Source: an uncultured Pseudomonadales bacterium
GTDB lineage: Bacteria > Pseudomonadota > Gammaproteobacteria > Pseudomonadales > Azotimanducaceae
Assembly (NCBI GenBank): GCA_958296405.1
Contig: OY282519.1
Coordinates: 790,132 to 854,131 of the forward strand
Reading direction: 5' to 3'
Length of the DNA stretch: 64,000 bases
Shown: positions 47,764-55,316 of the stretch, one piece after another
Position numbering within the stretch: the first letter of the stretch is position 1
Layout of the letters: each line of letters starts with the position of its first letter
Notes under the pieces: model-generated
What the model was told of the DNA's origin: nothing
The model's input: only the letters and a program-made list of their open reading frames with translations
The model's database searches: none
Program-made: the position numbers and the translations under genes

Positions 47764-48425
47764 GCCGGGTCCTTTCTTGGAACCACTTGGTCCCGCCCAG
47801 GTGGAAACAATGCGCTTCGGAACCACCCGGCGTAGCGACACCTGGGCGCGGTTCCCCGTAGCGGAAGAATCCTGTGCTCCAGGGAGTCGTCAATGCGGAA
47901 CAGGCAGGAGTCCCCAAACCGATTCGACCCGACCGTTTGGAAAACCTCCTTGGTTCTCCTGCTTCGAATCTGCAAGCTGCCGCCCTCGAAGGGCTCCCTG
48001 GACAAGTTGATGCTCAGGGCATACAGCCGTTCATCCGTGACGTCCCCGTGCCAAGAATTGAAAAGACCGACGCCCGGAAGGTGCTTGAAGCAGCGGCCGA
48101 CGAAGGTTCGAATGGTCTGTTCACAACCCGTGAACTCGGCAATCGCCTCGCGCAGCCGGGGTTGATTGAGCAAATAGAAGAACATGTGCGGCAGCGTTTC
48201 AGACTTCCGCATCGTCAGCTCCCTGGCGAATTCCCGGCCTGCGCGATTGAAGTCGCCGCGCAGGTCGAACTCGCCGTGCTCCAGCATCCGGGGGATATGG
48301 CACAAAATGGACTCGCCGAGAAAGCCTTCGAGCACAACGCAGTGGCGTTGCGCAAACTCCTGCTGCAGCGCCGCCCACGCGTCGTCCCTGGCGATGCGCA
48401 CACCGCTGGCCGTGAGCTGAATCAT
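47760..48425 (-). CDS. 2-oxoglutarate/Fe(II) oxygenase of the lasso operon
   Basis: The 221-residue protein has the double-stranded beta-helix ligand set His126 and Asp128 (S-W-H-G-D-V), His184 (L-E-H-R-I) and Arg197 (R-C-R-Y-A-G-W-F), with G-G-S-L-Q-I-R between. This resembles the short 2OG oxygenases that modify peptides or free amino acids rather than the larger TPR-bearing type at 43673. Its place between the leader-binding protein and the kinase, with coupled translation on the downstream side, argues that it acts on the precursor, perhaps as an Asp or Pro hydroxylase. Confidence 0.78.
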   Translation of the reverse strand: MIQLTASGVRIARDDAWAALQQEFAQRHCVVLEGFLGESILCHIPRMLEHGEFDLRGDFNRAGREFARELTMRKSETLPHMFFYLLNQPRLREAIAEFTGCEQTIRTFVGRCFKHLPGVGLFNSWHGDVTDERLYALSINLSREPFEGGSLQIRSRRTKEVFQTVGSNRFGDSCLFRIDDSLEHRILPLRGTAPRCRYAGWFRSALFPPGRDQVVPRKDPA

Positions 48426-48446
48426 GCCTTCCTGCGACCGGTCGAC

Positions 48447-48749
48447 CTACGACAGCTCGACCAGGCCGACCGCCTGCAATTCATCCAGAAGCACCGCGAT
48501 GTCGCGCCGGCACTTCTCCTCGTCGACCCTGAACTCTGCGCACAGAGCCGTCGTCAACTCCTGAACCTGCGTCCAGGCCCCGCTGTCCTCCTCGATGAGT
48601 TGCCAGACGCGCAGGCCCGCTTCCCGGAGACCGTAGAACTGGCCTTCGGCAACGTCCATGAACACCAGATCGTCGTCCAGCATGGCGTTGACGAAGTTGT
48701 CGGGAGTGCGCCTTACGCGGCTCTTTGGCGTGATCTTCATGTTCCTCAT
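48447..48749 (-). CDS. PqqD-like leader-peptide-binding protein (lasso B1)
   Basis: The 100-residue protein has the PqqD/RRE fold pattern: S-R-V-R-R-T-P-D-N-F, M-L-D-D-D-L-V-F-M-D-V-A-E-G-Q-F-Y-G-L, then a helix with G-L-R-V-W-Q-L-I-E-E and a last helix V-D-E-E-K-C-R-R-D-I-A-V-L-L-D-E-L-Q-A-V-G-L-V-E. In lasso pathways such B1 proteins bind the Y-x-x-P-x-L leader motif and present it to the peptidase and cyclase. ATG 48749 overlaps the sulfotransferase stop (ATGA); ATG 48740 is an alternative. A second PqqD-like gene is at 63670-63993. Confidence 0.85.
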   Translation of the reverse strand: MRNMKITPKSRVRRTPDNFVNAMLDDDLVFMDVAEGQFYGLREAGLRVWQLIEEDSGAWTQVQELTTALCAEFRVDEEKCRRDIAVLLDELQAVGLVELS

Positions 48750-49642
48750 CCAGTGGCTCGACAAGAATAGCCGAAGCGGGCCATCGTCGCCCCATGGGCG
48801 GCCAGGATGTCCCCCACCTGTGCCGCTGAGAGATGCCGGCTCCCGTCTCCGGCCACGCCCGAGCGGAAGAAGGGGGTCCGACTGTGCGGGCTGCGCGTGT
48901 GGAAGCCTTCGCGGCCTTCGTTCTCCTGCAGCCGCGCAAAGGCCGAGTGGGCAACGGCCCCCTCCAGTCGCTGGCGGTCGGAAGCGCCTTCGAGGCGCAG
49001 GAACGAAGCGATCCTGCCCAGCCAGCCGGCGGTGTCCGCAAGCAGGTCTTCGTAACGCACCGTCAGCACCGGAAACGGCGCGCCTGTCCAGCTCTCGACG
49101 TGGCCCGACCAATCGAACAACCGCTGGCGAAGCTCATGGCTTCCGGCGCCTCCTATGCAACTTGTCCGCGCGTTCAGATAGGCGACGCTGTCCGCGAAGC
49201 CCTCCTCGCCCAAGTAAAACGCCCAGGACACGGCGACATCGAGCGGGTTGCGGATCAGGTACACCGCGCCGACCGTCACGTCGTCCGGAAACAAGGGTTC
49301 GCCGGCCGGCGTGTCGCGGCAGGCTTCATGCGCCTTGCAGAACAGCGGCGTTGCCTTGCGCTGCGTCTCCTGGGCCCAGAATCGGACAATGGCCGGACGC
49401 AGGGATTCGGCCTCGTCCTCCGTGCAGTCCGACGATGAGATGCCCGCCAGGCTGTCGAACCACGGCCGGCCGTGAAAAAGGACGTTGGGCATCGCACTCC
49501 CGATGTCGTTGATGCCGACCGGTTCGGCCGCCGCCGACAGGAAGTTCGCCAGCAGCAGGCGCGTCCAAGTGTTGCCGGACCTCGGGTAGCTCGCCAACCA
49601 GGCGATGCGCCGTTGGCCGGACACCGGGTGCGCCCTCGTCAC
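48746..49642 (-). CDS. PAPS-dependent sulfotransferase
   Basis: The 298-residue enzyme has the 5'-phosphosulfate loop W-L-A-S-Y-P-R-S-G-N-T-W near residue 15, the 3'-phosphate region with V-Y-L-I-R-N-P-L-D-V-A-V-S near 130 and V-R-Y-E-D-L-L near 200, and the C-terminal A-A-Q-V-G-D-I-L-A-A-H-G-A-T-M-A-R-F-G-Y. GTG 49642 overlaps the upstream kinase stop (GTGA), and homology begins there. It would sulfate a hydroxyl in the peptide or an accessory molecule. The core peptide has no Tyr but has a Ser and possible hydroxy-Pro or hydroxy-Asp sites. Relics of similar genes lie at about 50.7 and 62.7 kb. Confidence 0.85.
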   Translation of the reverse strand: MTRAHPVSGQRRIAWLASYPRSGNTWTRLLLANFLSAAAEPVGINDIGSAMPNVLFHGRPWFDSLAGISSSDCTEDEAESLRPAIVRFWAQETQRKATPLFCKAHEACRDTPAGEPLFPDDVTVGAVYLIRNPLDVAVSWAFYLGEEGFADSVAYLNARTSCIGGAGSHELRQRLFDWSGHVESWTGAPFPVLTVRYEDLLADTAGWLGRIASFLRLEGASDRQRLEGAVAHSAFARLQENEGREGFHTRSPHSRTPFFRSGVAGDGSRHLSAAQVGDILAAHGATMARFGYSCRATG

Positions 49643-50610
49643 GGCGACGCCCACCCTTGCACGGTGCCGGAATCGGCTGCCGACAGCAGCGCGGCGATGC
49701 GGTTGACGCCGGCTCCGAACATGGCTGGGATTTCGGGGCGGGTGAGCCTCAGCATCTCCACGCGGCGGCTCAAAGCCATGACCCATTGAAAGAGCGGCAG
49801 GCGCCCAACGACGGCAATCGTGATCGGCCGGGAGTGTATGGCGGCTTCGATCACTGTTTCCACTTTGTTGCTCCCCGACAGCCGCTCCAAGTGCATGGAG
49901 TGGCGATCACCGGAAGCATCGCCCTTCTTGAAGCTGGCCAAGTACACAACGGTTCGCAGGCGCCCCGACACTCGGGCCGCCCTCTGGCGCGGCACGGCGT
50001 ACAGCTTGCGGTACTTCGAGGTTGGGCGCACGGGCCCAACTTTCTCGCAGTCCGCGAGCTCCAGCGCCTTTGGCCACACCTTCAAGTCGTCGCAGCGATA
50101 GCAGCGCGCCTCCGCGTCCAAGCCCTCGGGATCGAGAATCAACAGGTCGTCGGCGAAGAATGGATAGCCGCGCGCGGCCAACGCCGCCGCCGAGGCCGAC
50201 TTGCCCCTCTTCGGCAGGCCGACGAAGGCATGCACGTCCTCGGCGTCGGCAACGGCGCTCGCCTTCAGGGGCAGCAAGCCGCGCTGCGCGGCCAGCACAC
50301 TGAGCGCCGTGCCGAGGAAGAACAACCGCAGGTCCGCCAGCGAGGCGCCGCCATCGAGCGCGTAGCGCATGGCCGAGCCGCCCTCGACGAGGAAGCGCGC
50401 GCCGCATGGCGTCAGGATCAACGTGCGGCCGGCGGCGTGTTGCCAGGCAACCCCCCGCGATTCCGGACGCGGCAGCGACAACGGCACCGCGCCGCGGCGA
50501 ACGACCACATCGGCGCCGTGCGCCCGGCACCAAGGGGCGGCGGCTTCGCCCAAGTCGAAGTCCGCGTCGATGGTGAAGGGGACTCGCTGCGCGGCCACGG
50601 CGGGGACCAT
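49639..50610 (-). CDS. HPr-kinase-like protein with altered active-site motifs
   Basis: The 323-residue protein is a paralogue of the kinase at 46825: it begins V-P-F-T-I-D-A-D-F-D-L-G-E-A-A-A-P-W and keeps the F-F-A-D-D-L block. The catalytic-type His is replaced (L-K-A-S-A-V instead of L-H-A-S-A-V), and the P-loop reads V-G-L-P-K-R-G-K-S-A, with Ala after GKS. It may be an inactive or regulatory subunit, or bind nucleotide differently. ATG 50610 has AGGGGC about eight bases before it and starts where the two copies become alike. It is the first intact gene of the minus-strand lasso operon. Confidence 0.75.
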   Translation of the reverse strand: MVPAVAAQRVPFTIDADFDLGEAAAPWCRAHGADVVVRRGAVPLSLPRPESRGVAWQHAAGRTLILTPCGARFLVEGGSAMRYALDGGASLADLRLFFLGTALSVLAAQRGLLPLKASAVADAEDVHAFVGLPKRGKSASAAALAARGYPFFADDLLILDPEGLDAEARCYRCDDLKVWPKALELADCEKVGPVRPTSKYRKLYAVPRQRAARVSGRLRTVVYLASFKKGDASGDRHSMHLERLSGSNKVETVIEAAIHSRPITIAVVGRLPLFQWVMALSRRVEMLRLTRPEIPAMFGAGVNRIAALLSAADSGTVQGWASP

Positions 50611-50659
50611 CAGTCTTTGCCCCTGGGCCAAAGGGAATTGGCGGCTTGCCCCCGAGCCG

Positions 50660-50830
50660 GGGATTTCAGCACCAGATCGTCGTCCATCCAGTAGCTCAAC
50701 ATGGATAGCCAAAGTGCGTCACCATCGCCCATGGGCGGCCAAGACGTTGCGCATCTTTGCCGCCAAGGGGCGACGGTATTCGCAGCCATTCCGTAGCAGT
50801 TCGGTTTCAATTCCGGAATGGCAACGCCGG
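50660..50830 (-). pseudogene. Relic of a sulfotransferase/PqqD gene junction
   Basis: Read on the minus strand, one frame gives M-R-N-V-L-A-A-H-G, the next A-M-V-T-H-F-G-Y and the third S-Y-W-M-D-D-D-L-V-L-K. These match, in order, the sulfotransferase end (I-L-A-A-H-G-A-T-M-A-R-F-G-Y) and the PqqD segment A-M-L-D-D-D-L-V-F of the intact genes at 48.65-48.85 kb. The DNA around the junction is nearly the same in both places (GGCTAT..TGT.GAGC.ACTGGATG), but the relic has lost the first part of PqqD. It is a decayed duplicate lying just ahead of the kinase gene. Confidence 0.7.
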
Positions 50831-50872
50831 CAACGTCCAGCTTCCAACTCGCCCGCAAGTCGGCGTTATTCC

Positions 50873-50891
50873 GGGGGGGGGGGGGGGGGGG
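50873..50891. repeat. Homopolymer of 19 G
   Basis: Nineteen consecutive G residues lie in the 100 bp between the relic and the IS. No other mononucleotide run of this length is seen in the window. It could be a slippage-prone tract or an assembly artefact; no intact gene spans it. Confidence 0.9.
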
Positions 50892-50925
50892 CATCAACGC
50901 AGCATATCGCTTCGCTGGCATGGCG

Positions 50926-51697
50926 GTCAAATTGTGAACCGGTTCATGACATCTGGCACTGAGGCTGGGCGGCCTCGTAGTCGACAAGGCAGTCGTTGGG
51001 GGAGCGGTAGTCGATGGCGGAGTGCGGGCGCTGATAGTTGTGGAAGAACTCGTGCCTGAGGAGCTTCTTGGAGACGGCCTCGACGGTGAGGTCGCAGTCG
51101 AGGAGGTTCCAGAACTCGACGCGGGCGGTGCGGTTGGCGCGCTCGACGCAGCCGTTCCACTGCGGGCGGCGCGGCGGCAGGACGCGCAGGGCGACGCCGA
51201 GGTTCCTGCAGGCGTCCTCGAAGCCGGCCATGAAGTCGCTGCCGCCGTCGACCTGGACGGACTCCAGCGGCACGTGGAGGGCTTCGGCGACGTCGGCGAG
51301 GAAGCGGGCGGCGTTGAAGGCGGCAGCGCGGGAGAAGGCGCGGGCGACCATGAACCGGCTGACGGGGCAGATGGCGCGGAACTCCTTGATGGAGCTGCCG
51401 TCGCGGGAGACGGTCATGTGGTCGATCTGGACGAGCTGGCCGGGGCGCTCGGCCTTGTCGCCGTACTTCCACCGCCGCGCCCAGCCGTTGAACTTGCGGG
51501 GGCGCTTGGGCTTGGCCCGGCCTTCGCAGAGGCTGGCGGGGGGCACGGCGCCGTCCGCGATGGCGCGCGAGAGGATGCGCCCGACGGTTGACGCGCTCAG
51601 GCGCAGGCCCTGGTGTTCGAGCATGCGCTGGACGCGCGCCTTGTCCATGAACGGGTGCCTGCGGCGCAGGGCCATGAACCGGTTCATCTGCTTGACA
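50926..51697 (-). mobile_element. Short IS481/IS3-like element, about 770 bp
   Basis: The left end reads GTCAAATTGTGAACCGGTTCATG and the right end, on the other strand, GTCAAGCAGATGAACCGGTTCATG; the two align as imperfect inverted repeats around an AACCGGTT palindrome. They enclose one transposase gene. No target duplication is obvious. The element is shorter than usual IS481 members (about 1 kb), and the transposase lacks its N-terminal helix-turn-helix, so it is probably a truncated or decayed copy whose exact ends are uncertain. Confidence 0.5.
50944..51687 (-). CDS. Integrase-core transposase, IS481/IS3-like, N-terminally short
   Basis: From ATG 51687, which lies inside the end palindrome, the product is 247 residues. 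R-R-R-H-P-F-M-D-K-A-R-V-Q-R-M-L and L-S-A-S-T-V-G-R-I-L form the HTH_21-like part. The rve core has Q-I-D-H-M-T-V (Asp), V-Q-V-D-G-G-S-D-F (Asp) and W-N-G-C-V-E-R-A-N-R-T (Glu), then Y-Q-R-P-H-S-A-I-D-Y. Related enzymes have about 100 more residues with a first helix-turn-helix. The catalytic residues are intact, but the missing N-terminus makes activity doubtful. Confidence 0.8.
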   Translation of the reverse strand: MNRFMALRRRHPFMDKARVQRMLEHQGLRLSASTVGRILSRAIADGAVPPASLCEGRAKPKRPRKFNGWARRWKYGDKAERPGQLVQIDHMTVSRDGSSIKEFRAICPVSRFMVARAFSRAAAFNAARFLADVAEALHVPLESVQVDGGSDFMAGFEDACRNLGVALRVLPPRRPQWNGCVERANRTARVEFWNLLDCDLTVEAVSKKLLRHEFFHNYQRPHSAIDYRSPNDCLVDYEAAQPQCQMS

Positions 51698-52165
51698 AAA
51701 GGCCCCTGTGTAGCAACTATCACGACAGTACGGGAACGACAAGGCAGGGGTGGCAGGTCGGTGCAAGCCGCCACTCAGAGCATGATGCGACTCAATCGAC
51801 ATCGCAGAGGGCTGGGAGCACTCCCAGCGGCACGAATTGTCGTGCGTACGTCAACGCTTAGGGGAGAGCGACGAGCATGGCCAATAACAACTGCCACTTG
51901 CGGATGGTACACAAGAACAGAGGGGCTGTCGGTCTTAGGTCGCGGGTGTAGGCCGGTCCATGTCTCGGAAGAACCAAGGTGCGGTAGCAGGCTGCCGCTG
52001 GACTGTGCCGTCAGTTGGGCGGCATCTGGTTCGTGCCTTTCGCCCATCGATGCGTTTGCGCTGCACCAGATGCAGGCACGCGCTGAGGCCGTCAGCGCCG
52101 AGCGCCAGAGTGAGATCGCCGAACATGGAGCCAAAGCCCGTTGGGGCTGAAGAAGTCCTCCGACG
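51698..52165. other. 468-bp stretch with a possible gene remnant
   Basis: No full gene is recognised. The plus strand ends, at TGA 52148-52150, in a protein-like run (H-Q-M-Q-A-R-A-E-A-V-S-A-E-R-Q-S-E-I-A-E-H-G-A-K-A-R-W-G) of a kind common at the C-terminus of small mobile-element proteins. No convincing start lies upstream, so it may be the 3' end of a gene cut by the IS. The rest shows nothing. Confidence 0.35.
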
Positions 52166-52444
52166 ATGGCCGTCTATCTAGTCGCACTCGTAGCGCAAGA
52201 CGAAGAAGCTTGGAAAAGGATCCAAGCCGAGTGGCCTGAGAATCACTACTCGTTGTCGAAAACGCTTGCGATGGTGTCGCCTCCCTCGAATGGGGTTTCG
52301 ACACCAAGTTCCGTGGCTCAACGAATAGGGCTCGATGACAACGAAGGTCGTTTGGGAGTCGTTCTCAGGATGGATTCCACCAACTCCTACGGCTGGCTAC
52401 CTACCACGGCTGTGGACTGGTTCAAGATCGCGGCAGCGCAGTAA
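52166..52444 (+). CDS. Small protein of unknown function
   Basis: The 92-residue product begins M-A-V-Y-L-V-A-L-V-A-Q-D-E-E-A-W-K-R-I and ends in a Trp-containing helix (T-A-V-D-W-F-K-I-A-A-A). It has no membrane span or known motif. The composition looks like a real protein: mixed residues, AT-richer codons than the core genes, and a one-base overlap (TAATG) with the next gene, which implies a two-gene operon. I do not recognise the family. Confidence 0.55.
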   Translation: MAVYLVALVAQDEEAWKRIQAEWPENHYSLSKTLAMVSPPSNGVSTPSSVAQRIGLDDNEGRLGVVLRMDSTNSYGWLPTTAVDWFKIAAAQ

Positions 52445-52872
52445 TGGAGACTGCCTCTAATCTTCACGAGCACCCGGCGAAAAAGTTGGGCCAAGATACG
52501 GCTGAAGTAGTTTCATCAGATGAAACTAAAACCAATACCACCTCGCTCGGTACATGGTTCACGGAGCATCCAGTTTGGACCATGCTTGGGGCTATGGTAG
52601 TCCTTCTCACCTTGGTCACCACGATCATCCTCAACAGCATCGAAGTCGTTGGTGACCGCGTAACTGACGCCAATGGCCGAATCAACAGCACTAACAGCCG
52701 GATTGATGGCGTCAATGTGGGAATTGGCGAAATGCGCCGGGAATTGGGCGAAGTACGCAAGGAAGTGGGAGGCTTACACGGCGAGATCGGCTACCTCAAG
52801 GGCGTCTTGGACAGGCCCAAATCACCCGCCAGCCAGAAGCCTGAAGGTGCCCAATCTGACGAAAGTCCTTGA
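52444..52872 (+). CDS. Single-span membrane protein with a coiled-coil tail
   Basis: The 142-residue protein has a polar N-terminus of about 45 residues, one membrane span (about 47-68, W-T-M-L-G-A-M-V-V-L-L-T-L-V-T-T-I-I-L) and a helical heptad-like tail to about 125 with repeated I-N-S-T-N-S-R-I-D-G and E-M-R-R-E-L-G-E-V-R-K-E-V-G. No signal peptide cleavage site is seen. It is translated together with the 92-residue protein. Such a pair could be a membrane sensor or an accessory defence unit, but nothing in the sequence fixes the role. Confidence 0.55.
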   Translation: METASNLHEHPAKKLGQDTAEVVSSDETKTNTTSLGTWFTEHPVWTMLGAMVVLLTLVTTIILNSIEVVGDRVTDANGRINSTNSRIDGVNVGIGEMRRELGEVRKEVGGLHGEIGYLKGVLDRPKSPASQKPEGAQSDESP

Positions 52873-53007
52873 CATAAGGGTACTAGCTCAGTTTGAAATT
52901 GGGTGTTAGCAGAATCAACCGCTTGTAAGCGGGAAAAGGCCAAAGAGTGAGTGTGCGACGCACTTGGCGCGGTGGCCGGCGTCGCGCAGTTCCGCGTTCG
53001 GCTAGGG

Positions 53008-53655
53008 CTATGCCTCCCCCCGCGGCGCGGGCCGGGAGTCGGCGCAGCCGAGCAGCTCGCGCAGCAGGGGGCTCGGGTCGAACGACGGGGCTGCGGCGCC
53101 GTGGCGGGCCGCGGCCACCACCTGCGCGAGGTCTTTCAACGCCTGCTCGAAGTCGTCGTTGACGATTAAGTGGTCGAACTCGGCGTAGTGGGCGATTTCG
53201 TCCGTCGCTTGGCGCATGCGGGCGGCGATGATGTCGGGACGGTCCTGCCCGCGGGCGGTGAGCCGGGCGCGCAAGGCCGCCTTGGATGGCGGCAGGATGA
53301 AGATGCTGACAGGCGCCGCGCAGCCTTGGCGCACCTGCGCCGCGCCCTGCCAGTCGATCTCCAGCACCACATCACGGCCGCGGCCCAGCGCGGCGTCCAC
53401 CGTCGTCCGCGCCGTGGCGTAGGCGTGGCCGAACTTCCGCGCATGTTCCAAGAATGCGCCGGCGTCGCGCATGGCGGTGAACGTGGCCGCGTCGACGAAG
53501 TGGTAATCCCGGCCATCCACTTCGCCGGGGCGGCGTTTGCGTGTGGTGTAGGAGGTGGACACCTCGATGCGCGGGTCTGCGGCGGCGAGCGCCTTCACGA
53601 GGCTTGTCTTGCCAGCGCCGGAAGGCGCCGCGACGAGGAACAGCAAACCGCTCAC
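53008..53655 (-). CDS. gmk: Guanylate kinase
   Basis: The 215-residue enzyme phosphorylates GMP. The P-loop A-P-S-G-A-G-K-T-S lies at residues 10-18, T-S-Y-T-T-R-K-R-R-P-G-E-V-D-G-R-D-Y-H-F (the GMP-binding block) near 35, and E-I-D-W-Q-G-A-A-Q-V near 98. The length is normal. Its ATG overlaps the yicC stop by four bases. The usual downstream genes rpoZ and spoT are absent here; accessory DNA follows instead. Confidence 0.96.
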   Translation of the reverse strand: MSGLLFLVAAPSGAGKTSLVKALAAADPRIEVSTSYTTRKRRPGEVDGRDYHFVDAATFTAMRDAGAFLEHARKFGHAYATARTTVDAALGRGRDVVLEIDWQGAAQVRQGCAAPVSIFILPPSKAALRARLTARGQDRPDIIAARMRQATDEIAHYAEFDHLIVNDDFEQALKDLAQVVAAARHGAAAPSFDPSPLLRELLGCADSRPAPRGEA

Positions 53656-54503
53656 TCGACGTTCTGCACCTGTTCGCGCATTTGCTCGATGACGACTTTC
53701 AGGTCGACGGCGCGGCGGGCGCTGTCATCCGAGGCAGATTTGGCGGCCAGCGTGTTCGCTTCGCGCTGCAGCTCCTGCATCAGGAAGTCCAACCGCCGGC
53801 CCTGCGGGCCGGGCGCTGCGAAGCAGTCGCGGCAGGATTCGCAGTGGATGGCCACGCGGTCCAACTCTTCCTTGGCATCTGCCCGCTGCACGAGGAGCGC
53901 CACCTCCAAGGCCAGCCGTTCGGGGTTGATCCGTTCTGTGAGCTCGGCGATGCGGGATTGCAGCCGCTCGCGCAGCGTTGGCGCCAAGGCTGCGTTCAGC
54001 GTGCCCAACTGCGCGGCAAGGGCCTGCGCTTGATCGAGCTTGTCGCGCAGGATGGCCTCGATCTTCCTGCCTTCTTCGCCGCGGGATTCGGCGAGCCGCA
54101 TGAGCGCGGCCTCAAAGCCGGCTTGGGCGGCTTCCGCAGGCGGCGCCGCGACCTTCCCGCGATGGTTGGCGACGCCGGGCCAACGGAGGAGATCAAGGGG
54201 GTCTGGATGGCCGAGTTCCGGAGCGTCCCGGCGTAGCTGTTCGATCGCGGCCAGCAACTGCAATAGCTGGTCGCGGTCGATGTCCAGGCTCGGCGCCGCA
54301 TCCGTCTGCGCCCAGCGCAGGGTTGCGTCCACCTTGCCGCGGCCCAAAGCTTGGCGGGCCAAATCGCGCAGGGTCGGCTCGATGGGGCGCAGCGTGTCGG
54401 GAAGGTGGAAGCTCACTTCCAGGAAGCGATGGTTGACGGAACGCACCTGCCAGACGAGGGCGTCGGATTCGAAGGTGGCGAAGGCGGTCATGCTGGATAG
54501 CAT
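53652..54503 (-). CDS. yicC: YicC family endoribonuclease-like protein
   Basis: The 283-residue protein has the N-terminal [17 protein letters not shown] near residue 22, G-R-G-K-V-D-A-T-L near 55, and the DUF1732 C-terminal block E-E-L-D-R-V-A-I-H ending [17 protein letters not shown]. YicC proteins are metal-dependent endoribonucleases. The yicC-gmk order with overlapping ends is conserved. It is divergent from rph. Confidence 0.93.
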   Translation of the reverse strand: MLSSMTAFATFESDALVWQVRSVNHRFLEVSFHLPDTLRPIEPTLRDLARQALGRGKVDATLRWAQTDAAPSLDIDRDQLLQLLAAIEQLRRDAPELGHPDPLDLLRWPGVANHRGKVAAPPAEAAQAGFEAALMRLAESRGEEGRKIEAILRDKLDQAQALAAQLGTLNAALAPTLRERLQSRIAELTERINPERLALEVALLVQRADAKEELDRVAIHCESCRDCFAAPGPQGRRLDFLMQELQREANTLAAKSASDDSARRAVDLKVVIEQMREQVQNVE

Positions 54504-54596
54504 GGCGCGATTTTAGCAAGGCGCATCCACGCCCCGGCGGGTGCGCGTGGCCGGGCTTGGCGAGGCATAATTCCCTTTGGCAGTGAGGAACCCAGC

Positions 54597-55316
54597 ATGG
54601 ACGTGTCGCGACCGAGTGGCCGGAGGCCCGATGAACTGCGGTGCGTGTCCATCACGCGTGGCTTCACGCGCCATGCGGCGGGTTCCGTCCTGGTGGAAAT
54701 GGGCGACACGCAGGTGATCTGCACGGCCAGCGTGGAGGAGCGGGTGCCGCCGTTCCTGCGCGGCGCCCGGCGTGGCTGGATCACCGCCGAATACGGCATG
54801 TTGCCGGGCGCCACCCACACCCGCTTCGACCGCGAGGCGGCGCGTGGCAAGCAAGGCGGGCGCACGGTGGAAATCCAGCGGCTCATCGGCCGCTCGCTGC
54901 GCGCCGTGGTGAACCTCAAGCAGCTCGGCGAACGCACCATCCGGGTGGATTGTGACGTGATTCAGGCTGATGGCGGCACCCGCGCGGCGTCCATCACCGG
55001 CGGTTGCGTGGCCCTTGTGGACGCGGTCAACGCGGTGGCGCCGGACGCCTTCGAGAACCTCGTGGCGGCGGTGTCGGTGGGCGTCCACCAAGGCGCGCCA
55101 GTGCTCGATCTGGAGTACGCCGAGGATTCCAAGGCCGATGCCGACGTCAACGTCGCCATGGTCGAGGGCGGCGGCTTCATCGAAGTGCAGGGCACGGCGG
55201 AGGGCGCCCCGTTCGGGCGCGAGGCGTTGGCAGACATGCTGGCGTTGGCGGAAGGCGGCATCGGCGAGTTGTTCGTGGCGCAACGGCAGGCCTTGGGGTT
55301 GGCGGATGCGCCCTGA
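54597..55316 (+). CDS. rph: Ribonuclease PH
   Basis: The 239-residue phosphorolytic 3' exoribonuclease trims tRNA ends. It begins with [11 protein letters not shown], has [11 protein letters not shown] near 60, [19 protein letters not shown] near 85, and [15 protein letters not shown] near 118, which holds the phosphate and metal sites. The length is full, so this is not the truncated rph seen in some laboratory strains. It overlaps pyrE by 11 bases. Confidence 0.97.
   Translation: MDVSRPSGRRPDELRCVSITRGFTRHAAGSVLVEMGDTQVICTASVEERVPPFLRGARRGWITAEYGMLPGATHTRFDREAARGKQGGRTVEIQRLIGRSLRAVVNLKQLGERTIRVDCDVIQADGGTRAASITGGCVALVDAVNAVAPDAFENLVAAVSVGVHQGAPVLDLEYAEDSKADADVNVAMVEGGGFIEVQGTAEGAPFGREALADMLALAEGGIGELFVAQRQALGLADAP

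Noticed and set aside
50821-50987. Possible second precursor peptide ahead of the kinase gene
   Set aside because: The frame crosses the G tract as poly-Pro, has no Y/W-x-x-P-x-L motif and overlaps the relic.
52876-52975. tRNA-Thr-like segment (AGCTCAG, CCGCTTGTAAGCGG, and a five-pair stem with a seven-base loop)
   Set aside because: The D-arm region is about nine bases too long, the T-loop lacks TTCGANN and no acceptor stem pairs. It may be a chance likeness or a very old relic.
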